Position numbers and translations under genes: made by a program. Under the pieces are notes generated by a model that ran no database searches, was not told the DNA's origin, and saw only the letters and a list, made by a program, of their open reading frames with translations. DNA of 64,000 nt. Source: Litomosoides sigmodontis. Taxonomy: Eukaryota; Nematoda; Chromadorea; Rhabditida; Onchocercidae. How positions within the stretch are numbered: position 1 is the stretch's first letter; each line of letters opens with the position of its first letter. The stretch is taken from the NCBI GenBank assembly GCA_963070105.1, contig OY718805.1:5824001-5888000 (forward strand), written 5' to 3'. Of this stretch, positions 14,575 to 28,500 are shown piece by piece.

Positions 14575-17500
14575 TCAACTTGCATTTCCAGGATTGTTAT
14601 CACCTTTTATCCTCTTTGCTTTTTTTTGCTCTTCATCTTCAGCTGATCTCTTTAATTTTTTACGTACCAAGCTGCTAACATCGTCAACTGGCATCCCTTT
14701 TATCGATAACTTCAGTGACACCTCATTTTCATTACCATTTGCAGCAATAATCTCCTGAAATGTACCAAACGTTAGATTTCACTTGGCGAAAGACATTAAT
14801 ACCTGCAACATTCAAACAACATTTTGAAAAAGAAAGTGATAAAAATGGATCAAAAGATAACGGTAAAATAACTAAAACAAAAAGCTGTTAAAAAATTAAA
14901 TAGAATTGAGAAAATCATTAATCAAGCAAGACACGTCTAAAGAAGTGAGGCGTAATTTGTCTTTTTCATGCAGATTTATGCATAATAAATGAAATATACA
15001 TGTAGCTGGGATCAATAATAGTTTTAATCCAACGCAAATTTACAGTACCATGCATCATTAGTTTTTTTTTTAGTAATTACAAATAGAACTTGCTTTTGTC
15101 AAACTTCTCGCACTCTCCAAAGAATCGTCGATTTTTATTTGGATTTCGGGCAGAAGAGATTTGAGTTCATCAATTTCTTTCATAATTTTCTCCGTTTCTC
15201 CCTGACTTTCATGTGCTATTTGTGCTTCCAGTTTCGCTGGAATATGTAAGAAACATTTTTTTTCTATGCTTTGGATATAAAACCTACACCAGATACTCTC
15301 CATCTTTCGGAAAAAAAAGCTTATATAAATTTATATTTTCTGTCTTTCTATTTTCAGTTTGACATTTTACATAAATGAAGGAATAAAAAGTGAATAAAGA
15401 ATGCTTAAAGCAAAATTTAACTCACCTAATCTATCCTCCAGAATTTCTTTTGACTTCCCAAAAACTTTAGCAGCATTCCCAAAATCTTTGGAAAGATTGT
15501 GAGTTCGCCCTTTTACAAAATAAGCTTGTGCAACACGCCGATCGCCTCCACCGAAAATGCTTTCCGAAAGCAAGATACAAGCATCAATATCATCAATCGC
15601 TTGCTTGTAATTCTCTGCATCGGTTGCGCAGTCAGCGAGATCCAGAAGAACTTCAACTTTCTTTTCTTTCCAACCTTCTTCTTCTAGATGCCTAAAATTT
15701 AGCTTCCCAACATTAGCAAGATACATTAAGTATTCATCCAAATTCTGGAAAATGAAATGATCATTGAATTCAAAACATTAATTTTTCCCTCCATACATTA
15801 GACAATTCTACTCGATTACTTTTTTCAGAGCGTTTATCAAATCACATAAAAACTGAAAGGATTTGCTTCCATTCATTCCATTAAAAAGCCACATCATTAA
15901 GCCATAAAAAGATAACTAACTGGTCGACGGTCAATAACAAATGAGGATACTGCTTGAATTAAATCAAAAGGAAATCTCAAAACAGAACTGGATTGAAGAT
16001 GAGCTTGCCATTGTGCACATTTAGAATATGCACAAAATAACTAGGCTTTAGTCTCTATTAAAAAAATACTCACTTATCACAAATGGTTCGCGCTACTTCT
16101 AAATTTTCCCACGCTAGCTGCAGATACTCAACATCTCCAGAGTCAGTGGATTCATCCTTGTTGTCACTCTCCACCGAAACTTCCTCCGAAACTTCATCCT
16201 TACTATCCTCACCTTCAATTTCCTTTTCTTCCCTTTCCTCATCCTCCATATTATTATCCTTCCTCTTCCCTTCGGTCTTTCTTCCGTTTTCCTTATAACC
16301 CATAGTTTCACCTTCACATTCCATTTCGTCTGCAATGTATTTACTGCAGTAACGGATTAGTTGCATAAGCTTTTTTTTTTAAAAAAAAAAACAAACATTA
16401 CAAAACAAGTGTTACCACTTCTGACTGCACGACATTTCATCGTTTTCTCCGTATCACTTTCGCTTTTCATTTGCACACTTATTTCATTCTTATCCGCATT
16501 ATTATCCTCTTCTCTGTATTCCTAAAATTTAGCACATATTTTCAATAAATCAAAGTAGCAAATCACTTGTTCACAAGATAATTTTTGGCGAAGCGCAAAG
16601 ATTAATCCTAAAAATTTCACACCAATCTGGAAGGAATAATAAATGGGTTAAAAAGTTAATTTTCCTATATATTTTACAAGCGTAAATTCCAACTTCATAA
16701 ACGTAATAAACTACGAAAATTTCGAGAAATTAAAAAAACAATTTTATTTCCATTATAATTCTTTTATAAGGCAAGAAATCTCATAGAAACTTGCCTCTTT
16801 ATTTTCCTCCAGCATGTTCGACGAATTAACCCGATAACAGGCAATTTTTTTCTCCAACGTTTCAGCATTCTCTTCCAAGGCATTGTTAACCTTTTTTACA
16901 GCTTCATCCCTTTCTTCTAAACGAAGAATTAGCTCGTTCTTTAGAAAACATGTCTAACTCACAAAAAATCAAAAAAAATTTGATTCAAAAAATTACAAAT
17001 GAAAAGTGACCGGTAAATGATTCCACTTTCTCCACGCCTTCATCTTTTTCGTTGTTCTTGCATGTTTCTTCGTCAGTAGTAGCAATACTCTTCAGAGCGT
17101 TTGAAAAAACGCCATCCTCCAGTCTGGCCAATTCAAGCAAGGTCTTGCCATAATACAAATGAGGGTCAAATGTTGGAATGGCGAAATATCCATATATGTT
17201 GACACTGAAACTTCAAGTGATGTCCCTTCTACTTTATCATTTATTCCACACTCTACCACTTGATAATAGCTCATCTCAAATAAGGGCAAAGATTAAATTG
17301 GGCCTCAACAGCTGTAATCATTAAATTAGTTTAATGCAACTTTTTTGCTCCCGTCCAAGCATAATATATTCCTGTAAATAAATTCTAAGTGAAATTTACG
17401 ACAGTTCAGCAGCTTCGCTCAGTTTAACTTCAGCTTCTTTGAATCTTCCCGATATATATGCCTGTTTTCCTTCGGTCAAAAGCGTTTGAAATTCCACGAT

Positions 17501-17743
17501 GTCTCTGAAAATCAATGGCCGCATCAAATTTTAATCATCGAAAAATTTGAAGAAATCCAATGCAACAGTCGTTTCAGCGAAAACACAAAAATAGATAACG
17601 CTTCAAAGTCAAATCCGTTAGATTTGAAATGGGATTAAATGTAGAATTTAAGTAAAAGAAAGGTAAACCTCGATAAAATGAAGATTAACTAACCCCTCGT
17701 CCTCTTTGTTCATAAATTCATCGTTCCTCGAGATAGGTGCCAT
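14575..17743 (-). CDS. NASP: NASP-type histone H3 chaperone (SHNi-TPR protein)
   Basis: NASP binds histone H3 (H3-H4 and linker H1 in some species) and keeps a soluble nuclear pool. Exons: 17743-17694, 17504-17400, 17204-17011, 16916-16795, 16521-16416, 16329-16074, 15744-15426, 15236-15081, 14802-14771, 14754-14575, about 506 residues. The first TPR (EFQTLLTEGKQAYISGRFKE) and the motif YYGKTLLELARLEDGV are followed by a long Glu/Asp-rich insert, as in family members that interrupt TPR2. TPR2 resumes at YLQLAWENLEVART, TPR3 contains LLDLADCATDAENYKQAI, and a coiled coil (MKEIDELKSLLPEIQIKI) follows. The C-terminus DDVSSLVRKKLKR followed by KKAKRIK matches the family nuclear localisation region. 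Intron 16794-16522 begins GC, not GT. The junction of the 16329-16074 and 15744-15426 exons is one base out of frame with standard sites, so that border is uncertain. The 32-nt exon 14802-14771 rests on phase and splice sites only. Confidence 0.9.
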
Positions 17744-18293
17744 CGTTTACGTTTTACTGAAGATGTACGCGTTACAGACCCACGCAAGTAATCACACAAC
17801 AGCTCACGTCAAGCTGATACTTATATGTATACTTCCCCTTTCTTTGCTACCCAGTCACATCCGCACCCCAATTTTTTCCATAGCTTTACGGCCATCGTTA
17901 TTTGTGGCTTCTCATTGCGTAAAGTTTGGGAGTCAAATAGCCAAACGCAGATCCCTCAGGATCGTGACGGGGGTGGTCGTGGAGGAGGGATGGCTGCCAG
18001 CTAAATTGTTGTCCGTTTTCCTGCTTATTGTGATTTTTCTTACGTCTCACGCTTTAGTGGCATAAGGCGGGAGAGTTACTTTGTTCCAATACCTGCCCTT
18101 TGTGCATCAGAGTTTTTCTTAAAAATTTTCTCAAAAAGTCGTTGTGCAAGAACAGCTCCATGGGTGAATATTTTCGTGTACAAGAAAATTGTATAATTAA
18201 GTTCAAACTATACATGCTGTTATGACCAGTGCTTTTTCTGTCCGAAAATTTTCAGAACAATTTCAATCGTCCAAATTCGCAAGTTATGACAAA

Positions 18294-18351
<58 letters not shown>

Positions 18352-20923
18352 GTTTGGGTAGTTAATTTATTGTGAACATTTTTCGATGACATTTTATTAT
18401 TTTATCACTTTGTTATTTCAGTATACTGCAAATGTTTTTGAAAGTATGATCAGTTACGCTTGTTTGTTAGCTTGGCATATTTATTATATTTGAGGATATT
18501 TGTATTAGAATAATTTAGCTATTTGGATCTGACCACAACAAAGCAAAATATTTCTTTAAGAGTGTTCAAAGTGAAAACCAATTGAAGTGAAGGAATGGAA
18601 TAGATTAGGGTGATGTATCATACGTGACTGACTCTGGCTTGGCGCAAATCTGTATTCCAAATAGTCGCATTTTTAAAGTCAATTTTGAATTATAGATATG
18701 TTTAATGATTAGAGTGATCCACACTCCGAGCGAGAAAGAAAGAAGTAAAAATTGCAGTCCTAAATATCTTCCATTCAGAAATATTTCTCATTTGTACTTG
18801 TGTGATACTGAACTCTCTTGCATTCACGCTGATTTAAATTTGCCGTCCACAAATCTCCCTACCACACACGATACCATTGATTGCTGTAAAAAGTTTTCTT
18901 AAAAGAAAATTTTTAGTTGAAAATTTACACGAAAGGAATGAAATTGTTGATTTAGGGAAGTACATTATGCGCAATCTGAAGTATTACGCATCAAAAACAG
19001 AACTGATCTCGACAGTGAACATGTTGGATGATGCTGTATAAGGTATACCGGGAAATATCCTGCCTGTTTTACATGGGACATTTGCTGTGCTTGCGAACTG
19101 ATTACTGGGCAATTTTTAAAATTGCTCAATGTTCAGGTCTTAGAGTGCAAACCCCCTAGTTTTGGTTGTTAACATGATTTTGTCTCTATTTCTTATATCA
19201 AGTCCAAAAAATACATACACTTTTCTTTGCTTGTCTGGTACTTCCCTGAAAATCAGCAAGTGAAGACTGAAGTAAAACCAAAAGACATTTTGTTTTCGTG
19301 TTGCTGATTGAAAATTACTTGTGTAACTCAAAGTTTCTCACATCTGATTCATCTTGCGGTAAGCTGACAAAGCTATTGTGATCGAAGTGACCAGTTGTGG
19401 ATGAGATCGTTTTCATCTAAACATTTGCGATGAGCATGATGATGAGTTCCTGTTCACACATGCAGAGTATGTTGCTAATACGACGAAGGATAGTAATAAT
19501 TCCACCAGGAGCAACACACTTCATCTTCTGCGATATGTTTCAATTCATTTCAACATGATGACTTCCTGTTTATACGTACAGAGAGAGTTTGACTTGAAGA
19601 AGGTTGCGCAATACTTCTTTGGCTCTTTCCTATTCGAATCTTTTTCCTAGTTTCCGTACTCACTGGTGGCGACTGGCTTACTGGATTCCGGATTTGTACA
19701 TAAGTCGCCGATGACTGAAAATTTAACATTTGGCTAAGTAGAAGAAAATAAGCTATCTGAACTTAATTTACACGTGTAGAGAATGACGTGTAATTTAAAA
19801 CTGGTATGTATTGTGTGAACAGAAATCCTCTGAAGGATTTTTGGTTGCGTCCGGAAATTTCGTTTTCTAGCTGTTTTATTGTAATGAATAGCTAAAGTTT
19901 TATGTTTCGATAGTTACATTGAAATCTTCTCACTCAACTTCTTCGTAACGGAAAGAATCCTTAAGAAATGAAAATTTTACTGATTTCATACTTCTATCAG
20001 TGGTTTCCGAGAATGTCTTCTCTGTGAGCCCCTGTTCGGTACCTCATGTATTACATTCGCATGCCTGCATTTCCAAATCTTCGAGTGCATTCATAAGCTG
20101 TTCAAAAATTTCAAGCAGACATTGTTCTTAATGTTATATTATGCAGGCTGTCCTTATGTCGCCTATCACAATTGATCTCTCGCTGCTGCAGGACCTTATT
20201 TCTGTGACCGTTTTGTATTACTCATTCACTTAGTACATTCAGTTGTGTCGAGGTAGTCTCTATAATATTACTAATTGCTGTTCTCCGGTATTACTTGTAC
20301 CTGCTGCACTCATTTGGAAAGACGGAAGACACTTCAGGTTTTCCTTCGAATGAGTATTTGACGACAATCTCAACCTCAGCATTTGACTCCACTGCAAGCA
20401 TTTTCGCCCCGCTTCGAAACTTTTCAAAAATTCGATGCATTTGGTTTAAGCTGAGTATGTCCTTCGATCGTAACAATGAGCAATAAGTCAAGTACTTCCC
20501 TTTTATTTATTTTCCCAGCATCAACAATTTGCATATGATTAGGATTCCTTGTCTGAGAGAAATCTCAATAAAATAATGAATATTGAGGGCTACTACGCGA
20601 TAAAGGCTGTTGAAAAAATCTTGATACTGAAAAAATATACACAAGATGAAAAAGAAAGAAGTTTTAACATCACGAAATATGATCAAACTAGAACGGTACT
20701 TTGAATGGAAGAAATAAAATAGAGTGTATGCAAGAACTATGCACTTCTTTAAAGAGAACAATAACTGCATACCGGAAAAGTCCAAAGTATTGATCACAGG
20801 TCAGTGAAGAAAGAATAGTGAAGTGAAGTAAGAATCTGGTAGAAAAAAGTCCGAAAGCTCAAAAATATGCAGGATTGATTTGCGAATAGAAGTATTAAGG
20901 AAGTCAATTAATAAAGTTTTCAT
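17744..20923. other. Intergenic region with CA repeat
   Basis: This lies between the divergent side of the NASP start and the stop codon of the glucosyltransferase gene. No exon chain is supported on either strand. It contains a CA microsatellite (about 18,301-18,347) and a weak pair of diverged 32-bp direct copies near 19,436 and 19,554. The + strand open frame at 17706-18065 overlaps NASP exon 1 in antisense and reads through the likely promoter. Confidence 0.6.
18301..18347. repeat. (CA)n microsatellite
   Basis: A run of CA/CACATA units upstream of the NASP start codon. A second CA-rich tract lies at about 34,070-34,125 in the VPS35/cyclase intergenic region. Confidence 0.9.
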
Positions 20924-23687
20924 TCAACGATTATTCAATTTTCTAGGTGAACGCGCTGGTGGTGCGATACGTCCACCCCAACAAAGTCGAAAATTGCCTT
21001 TTCGCCACTTGATGTTTGGATTCAGCAATGCACGACACCAAGTTGGAAAAGATAATGTTTCGCGATACAACCAAATAAACAGGAATTGCGCAAAAGAAAA
21101 TGGCAGCGGTCCGTTCTGAAATATATGAATACAGTTCAGCATGGATTGGCAATGAATATCCCTCCCCCCCTCCCCATCAAAGATCTCGTTGGGCGTTAAG
21201 TCATATCAGCTTCACATGTAGTTGCTTGAATTCTTACCATTAAAAATTATAATGGCAGGGATGGACCAGAGGCATTGTTGGGAGCTGCCTTTTTTCCTCC
21301 ACTTGAATATAATTTTTAAGTGAAACAAATGGGACGGAAAAGGAAATTATCAACCGCAACTTATCCTAGAAGAGAAGATAACATAAATCAAGAGTGTGAG
21401 CAAAATGAACCTGGACTAGATGGATCAAAGTGTAGTCGCAGAAGATCCAGTAAGTGAGGTGAGAAACAAGGTAATAAAAGACGTAAATTGGTGATGACGG
21501 GAAAAGAATTAAAACAGCACAACAACCAAGTACGCTTGAAAGAAAACAATCTTGCAAAGGTTCCAATATTATCGTATGAGGCAACATTGCTATACGTAAT
21601 TTTATCCACCTGTAAATAAATTAATGCAGAAACAGTCTTAGTCTTATATCACCAAATAATTTCGACTGACGAGCTCACTCATATTGAAGAACTTAAAATA
21701 ATCAATAACATTCGTAGCTTTGGTATTAAGTTGTAAGCGATTCAAGATAAGTTTTAATTAATATTACAAAATGCGACGGTTTGGAAAGATGCTTTCGAAA
21801 AAATCTAACCTGCATATACGCTCATGAAAAGTGTTGGGATGAGGACTTGCTGTGTTTTGCATCGCGGGTAGCCCAGAAATGGCAATCTTCCACCCCCTTA
21901 AGGATTATAAGTTACCAATATTCTAATCATTAATTTGATAGAATTTAATGTTTTTAAAATTAAACTCAACAAATTTGAACTATTCCACAATGAATGCACT
22001 TGATATTCCTTGTGTAAATGGTGTCTACTTATATATTTCGAAAACAAATGCAGCGATTTGACTCATCTGCTGTTATATTAACGTTCAGCTCTGGTGATGC
22101 TGTGATGCAATTTCCAAAATTAAAATTTTGAAAAAGACATGCCTTTCAGCAAACGCAACACCGAAGAAGTAATCCTCAGCAAGATAATCACTGAAATTTT
22201 CCATACCACCAGCATCCTCCAGAGCGCACTTTCTCATTAGTGATGACATTCCCGTAGAACAAATAAAACGTAAACAATTACCAGCTAAATAGATGCGCGC
22301 ATGTCCCGTACCAAAATAAACCTAAAATGAGAAGGTGAAGTAACTCAAACTCTTAGATTATCTCATATTTTTCAAAAATAAAAATATAACTTGTTATGCT
22401 CATTCAAAGAATAGTGCAGAAAGTTTTCAAACCGAAAATTTTAAAAACCTGACTTATTACCTGCTCAAGATTAGCTCCAAAACCTGGTCTATCGGCGCAA
22501 AAAGGCATCTGCGTAACTAATGCTACATCATCCCTCATCGCATTTACCATATCCATAAGCGCGTCTTCACGCACTAGAAAGGAAACGAAACTCATTCCCA
22601 AATTTAAATGTTATCGATTCATAATCTTATTATTCACTTTATATTCAAATAAAACTTGATGACAAAGCTTACTATAAATTCCACTATCGCTGACTAAAAT
22701 TAACGGATATTTCGAAGCTCGATATGCAGGGATCATATTATCAATTTTTGGATTTAATCCAACATTCCCACCGCCTACAAAAAAAGACCAGAATCTATGT
22801 AAAGATAATTAGCATAGATAAAGTGAAGTGCACAAAAAGTTGGAACTGCAAAACTTTCCATTTGCAGAGAAACAGAAATAAGAAATATATCATAGAAACT
22901 TTTGGATTAAAAAAATAAAATGAACTTAACACAGAAAAGGCGTGCATCAATATACGGATATTTCATCATTAGAGCTTCAATGACTTTTCGGGAGGGATCA
23001 CTTGCATCATGTAAACAGAATAGCAATTCGTACTGAAGATTAAATGAGTTTTGCAATGCTTATTTATGCTTTCTCTTACAAGCGAAACATTGTGCTTAAA
23101 AATTCATATCTCAAGGATGAAGGAAAATTATTTGCGGCTACGTAATTAACTGTATTATATTACAGCATTTAAATTGATTGTATTATATTACAGTTTACGA
23201 CTTAAACATGAACTTGATAACATTTATAAATGTGACTTACACAGTGATATTTCAGGTTAAAAAAACTTTCGAGGTTGAAAAATAAATTTTCGTCAGTTCC
23301 AACCAGTGGTTTGATAATCGATACCCCAGCTGTATCGTTCCTCATAGTTATCGGTCGGTGTAAACGATACTTCCTACAGTGCGACAGAAACGTGACATTA
23401 AAAAGGGATTTCTTTTCAAACCATTCTACACTTTCATCAAAAAAAAATTTGCATATTCAATTAAATTTTATGTGCGAAGGAATTGCGTGAAAGCGTTTTG
23501 ATTTGACAAACGTAACGCATTCAGAATGGTTTCCAAATGGAGATAATTCAAAAAGGCAAGAAACATACGCGTAAGCGATTGCGATGATATGAACGATGTA
23601 GAGACCACAAAGGAATACGGCAATGCTGATTGCAAATGGGAATGCACAGCTCGAGATGAAATCTACCAATGTACATGTGATTTGCAT
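20924..23687 (-). CDS. UGCG: Ceramide glucosyltransferase (glucosylceramide synthase, GT21)
   Basis: Transfers glucose from UDP-glucose to ceramide on the cytosolic face of the Golgi, the first step to glycosphingolipids. Nine exons: 23687-23569, 23373-23241, 23032-22933, 22774-22673, 22573-22461, 22321-22143, 21896-21810, 21609-21411, 21115-20924; all phases close, giving 407 residues (human UGCG 394). The start is the ATG heading a hydrophobic N-terminal anchor ([20 protein letters not shown]), 13 nt downstream of a TTTCAG acceptor. Family blocks in order: [20 protein letters not shown] (D1), [10 protein letters not shown] with LVSDSG (D2), the [17 protein letters not shown] loop, YLAEDYF (D3) and RICRWIKLR, the (Q/R)XXRW motif, followed by C-terminal membrane segments and WGGR. 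The catalytic signature is intact. The intron 22142-21897 has a GC donor. All key residues are present, so it should be active. Confidence 0.96.
23151..23193. repeat. 15-bp direct repeat inside a UGCG intron
   Basis: The 15-mer TGTATTATATTACAG occurs twice, starting at 23151 and 23179, separated by 13 bp, within the 23240-23033 intron of the glucosyltransferase gene. No function is evident. Confidence 0.75.
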
Positions 23688-25566
23688 CTGAGGCCATCTG
23701 AAACAAAATTCACTTTTCTGATACCGTTGGCCTATTAACAGAATAACGTGTGAGAACATCTTTAAACATATCAATGCTAGCAAACTAAAAGCAATTTCAC
23801 TTCGTCCATGAAGTTAAAAATTACCAACGATGTTTAGGTGAAAAATAAAACGATTTCTACAGATAAAGTTCAGTTTCAAAATGTACAGCAACCACAAGTT
23901 AAAACGAGTTAACAATAAATGAGGTGCAGAAGACTGTACCCTGTCATCACAGTTCCCAATAAGTAGAAATTTAATTTCCTTCGCAAAGCTCCAATCTCTT
24001 GTAATTGCAATTTCTGTGCAATCTTAACAGAAAGTTAATTAAACTAATTTACTGTCCACATAAATGCTTCAGATGAAATGCATTTTTATTTTGTTTCATT
24101 GAGATCACAAATACGGATGAGAGGAGCACTCACGAAATGCCACGTAGACCTTACTCATTCCTATCGATAAGTAACAAACTCAACTAACACATTTACGACT
24201 GATTGCTTTCGGCAAGACTGGTTTTTTTTCTTTAAAATGAAATGATAACAGAGAAAATGTTCTCGGCAAATCCAAAGCTAAGGAGAGAAAAACAACATCA
24301 ATGACTTTTTACTGAATAATTGCCATTTAATTGCGTATATGCAAGATACAAAGTATGAAATACAATTCTTGCATATAAAAATCAAAAATTTGCAAAATGA
24401 AGAAACATACAGATAATAGCAACTTCAATAAAAATACAGAAACGCAATGCAGAAACGTCAGTGAACGCAGTGCGTGTCATATTTGTTTCATATTAGCCGA
24501 CAAAAATTTTCTGAAAAATACAATCTGCAAAATCTTGTTTTTTCTTATAAAACGAATACAACTTCTACTTTATCATAAGGTAATGTAAAAAATAGCAAAA
24601 AGTGAAGAGCCGTAAAAATTAAACGTGCAAAAACTACGTAATTTACGAGCTAAACATAAGAATATTACTACTAACATTTAATAAACACTTTTATTTCTGA
24701 TAATTTTGTCATTTAAAAAATGGCAGAAGAATATAAAAGAAACTTGGAAAATGTTTGCGGAATAATTGAACAGTGAGTCACATCTATCACTTCAATTATT
24801 GATATACGTAGCATATGTTATGATGATATGCGAAAAATATTTCGTCTGAAAGAAAACAAAAACAGCAAATACCAGCTGTGAGGAACAATAAACATAAGAC
24901 GAAATATATACACATGCTACGCTTAAATGTAGAGCAAAATGAAAAACAATGGAAAAGAATAAATTACTTTCAGTTTCGAAGTGTTGTTATCATTTCTGAC
25001 ATTGTTTTGCCAACTGTCCTTCTTCGCAAACTATGAAAGCAAGAATAGCATCAGAATGCACGAAAGTCCCACAATAAATAGGGGGTATAAAAGCTTGCAG
25101 ATGCTTCATCAAATAGAAAATAAAAAGTTTCCTCAATTTCACGATTTTCCGATTCTGAATGTTAACTTTAACCTCAGCATGCTAGTCTTTAGTAGCCATT
25201 TTTCTTTCTGCTCAGAATATTAGGAAAAGTAATTCAAAGGAATTGCAGCGCAATGAGATAAAACTTAATTCACAGAAGAGAAAAAATCCTTAAAAATATT
25301 CATAGAAAGTAATTTTCCTGAATTCTCTACAAAACAATAACAAAAACCATAATGCTTGCCCTAGTTGACATAAAAACTAAAATGAAGGGAGATTACTTCT
25401 TTCACTTTCAAGCATTGCATTTCGTAACAAGTTTTGAAAATTACATGTACCAACCAACAGAAGAAAATACAGAACAAGAAAAAAACTGCTGAATACGTAA
25501 AATTGAACAACAAAATGAAAGCAATCTGTCGATTAAAATAAATATCGATAGTAGTCGAAAGAAATC
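23688..25566. other. Intergenic region between UGCG and VPS35
   Basis: Both flanking genes are on the minus strand, and this 1.9 kb lies downstream of VPS35 and upstream of the glucosyltransferase. The spacing is longer than usual for a nematode operon. No exon with recognisable protein or matching splice phases was found, and the stretch is strongly AT-rich. Confidence 0.6.
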
Positions 25567-28500
25567 TTAAATAACGACACCATCGTAACTTACACTAGAA
25601 TCGTCGCTTTCCATATGAGTTCTGATATGCGCGATGGTTAACTAAAAAAATTTTATAAAAATGTTAGCTTAAACAATTTTTAAATTTTCAAAACCTTTTA
25701 GTAATATAAAAAATGTCCTCATGAGATCAACTTGTATAATTATTGCTACGTCTCCGATTTCAATCGTTAACAGTAAATGATTTAGGGAATTCAGTCGATA
25801 ATATTTTACTTATTATATGAAGACTTTTCATACGTATGTATCAAATAAATATGATTGTTACAAAAGGAACTACCAATCAGTTTTGCATCCTCATTTCGCT
25901 AAATATCAAGAAAGACGAAAAAATTGTCAAGTTATAATTGAAATATTTTAAATAAAAACAAAACGACTACGATTTGACAACCATATCAAAATATGGCTTC
26001 GCTTGACAACCAATTAATGAAAGTTTTTATCACAAAAGAATCATTTGCAACTTAAATTCTGATTAGATAAAGTTTATGAGATTCGATCTAAGGTAGCTGT
26101 GAACAAAAACTTGAAGTATTACGTTAAAGTATGTAGTAATTTGTCCCGCTTCACTTGATGGCTCTAGCTGTACAATTAATTCACGAATTTTTCCAATAAC
26201 TTGATTCAATATATCGATCGTAATCTGTAATGAGTAACATTATTATGAAAATTCAGTTAAAATCCCATTTCGCCTAAGCAAACTAGAATTTCTATTTCCT
26301 TATCTATATTTGTGAATTTCAGTTTTATAAAATTTAGGTACTTGAAATACTTGAAAAAAGACCGACCTCATTACATCCATCTTCATAGAAATGAAGGTAG
26401 TGACTAAAGATAGTTATGTAAAGTTGTACTTGAACGACTGGATCCATGCACTGCGATGCAACACGTAAAGCCTTTTTTAAGCAGTTTACTACCTAAAAAA
26501 ACATATTGAATATTGTCTTGAAAAAATTTTAGCCTAATAATTCATTTGTCTTTGTCTGAGTTTTTTCTACAAATCTACTGACAGTTTATACATACAGTTT
26601 TACATAGCGAATTAAGTGCAATAATGCTATTGCCAAACATGTACTTCTATATTTGCGCAACAATAAAGAAATGGATAAATTGAAATACCTGAACGGAATC
26701 TTTCATCGGAAGATCTTTGTCTGCCGTATGGCCATTCCAAAACAAGTGTGCCTTAACAAAACAATTGTTTCATTATAAGCTCCCTTTGTTAATATGTTAT
26801 TTTTATACCGCTTAAAAGTTTTGCATAACTCAAATTTGGTTATGCGAAGTTTTTAAACTTCGATCGTGTTCTAAGAGTAATGCTAATTCACTGTTTGTTG
26901 CTTGTTTTCAAATGAAAAAATCTCCTAACACTATCTCATGACATCATAACTTCTACCAAACACAATTTAGTAAACTTACTACTAAACATACTGCTATACA
27001 TTGGTCAGCTTTTTTGAAAAGTTTAGCAGAAGCGTGGGCACATTGAGTACGTAGTGGTTCATGATTCTCTTCTGTGAAGCATTTTACTCGCTCGAGAGTA
27101 CCTTCAGTTAAAAAGAAAATTAAGTTATAAAACAAGACTTAAAACTTCGATTTTCATTTTTAATAGCCTCAGCGCTACATAAGCATTTAAAACGGTGCTG
27201 TAAATATTAAAACCGAAATCACATATCTAATTTTGACAGTTTTGAATTAAGGAATATCTACTACAAATACCTATAAGTAATGACATTGCAGCCAGCTGTG
27301 TTCGACTATCAGCAACTTCCTCCTCATAAATGGAAAAAGCCTGTAAAAATATTCTTAACAAACAATGCAGCAGCTTTCATCACGCATTCATTCTGTACAA
27401 TACAGGATTAAGAAAGCTAAAAAGTAACCTTAGAGAAGAATTCATATGCAACAGTTACATTGTTTTCAAATTTGATCTGGTCAGCGACTAATACTCCCTG
27501 CAAAAACCAATTTTCATATATCCAAAATTTTACTTCACATTAATTAATTAGTTACTGCAGAATTTCTCCCCCCTATAACTAAATGAAAAAAAAATCTCAC
27601 TTGGACGTATTTTCTCCAAGAATTTTGATGTTATCGCAATGTGTAATGTAATGCTTATGATTACATAAATAAATTAGGTGAAATGAATCATACATCGCAC
27701 TGCAAATTAATTCCTGACGAAAATCGATCAAAAATATGACCTGCAGATACAATCGGATTGGTAACTGTGAAAGTTCTGCTGACGAAACCAGAGCATCTAC
27801 GGTATGCATACAGAAGACGAACATTTTTTTCAGTTTTGTATCACGGTTTTCCTGGTGCCAGAAATATAGCAATAGAATGCATTTAATAGTACAAATTTAG
27901 CATAATGAAAATAAAAAAATAAATAAAATGCTAATAATAGATAAAAAATAAATAAGAAATAAAAAAACAAAAAATATGAGCATTTAGCTAAATTTAAGGT
28001 AAATCTACAAACATCTACGTTTCTCTTTTGCTCGTTTTTAGTGTTTTTTAGGAAAATAATGAATAGTGCAACCTTGCGTCATACTGTTCAAAAATTTAAT
28101 TAATTGAAAATAACAAACATCATATTCAGTTGCATAGCGAAGAATTAACTGGTATAAGGCGAAAGTAATAGTAGGCAAGGAATACTGAATACGGTAACGT
28201 CCACCAGCTCCAAAACGTTTTCTTACTGCACTGATTATCTGCAAATCGAATAAAAAATAGGTGCTAGTAGACTAAAAAGAAAACAGATAATATTTGTATT
28301 AGTCCTTTACTTACGCACCGTTTCGCAAGCCACTTTTACGCTGTGATATACTGATGTAGGCTTTTGCTGGAGCCATGTTTCTCGCTATTTTCTAGCCTTA
28401 CTAAGTCAATTACTGAAATATACCAAAAACTGCTGATCTGTTGTTGGAGCATGGATAAGATTAACAAATCTTGAAACAAGCGATTGCTCATCAGCAAAAT

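Noticed and set aside
17706..18065. 119-residue + strand open frame with hydrophobic segments
   Set aside because: It runs antisense through NASP exon 1 and its probable promoter, has no recognisable family and no splice context.
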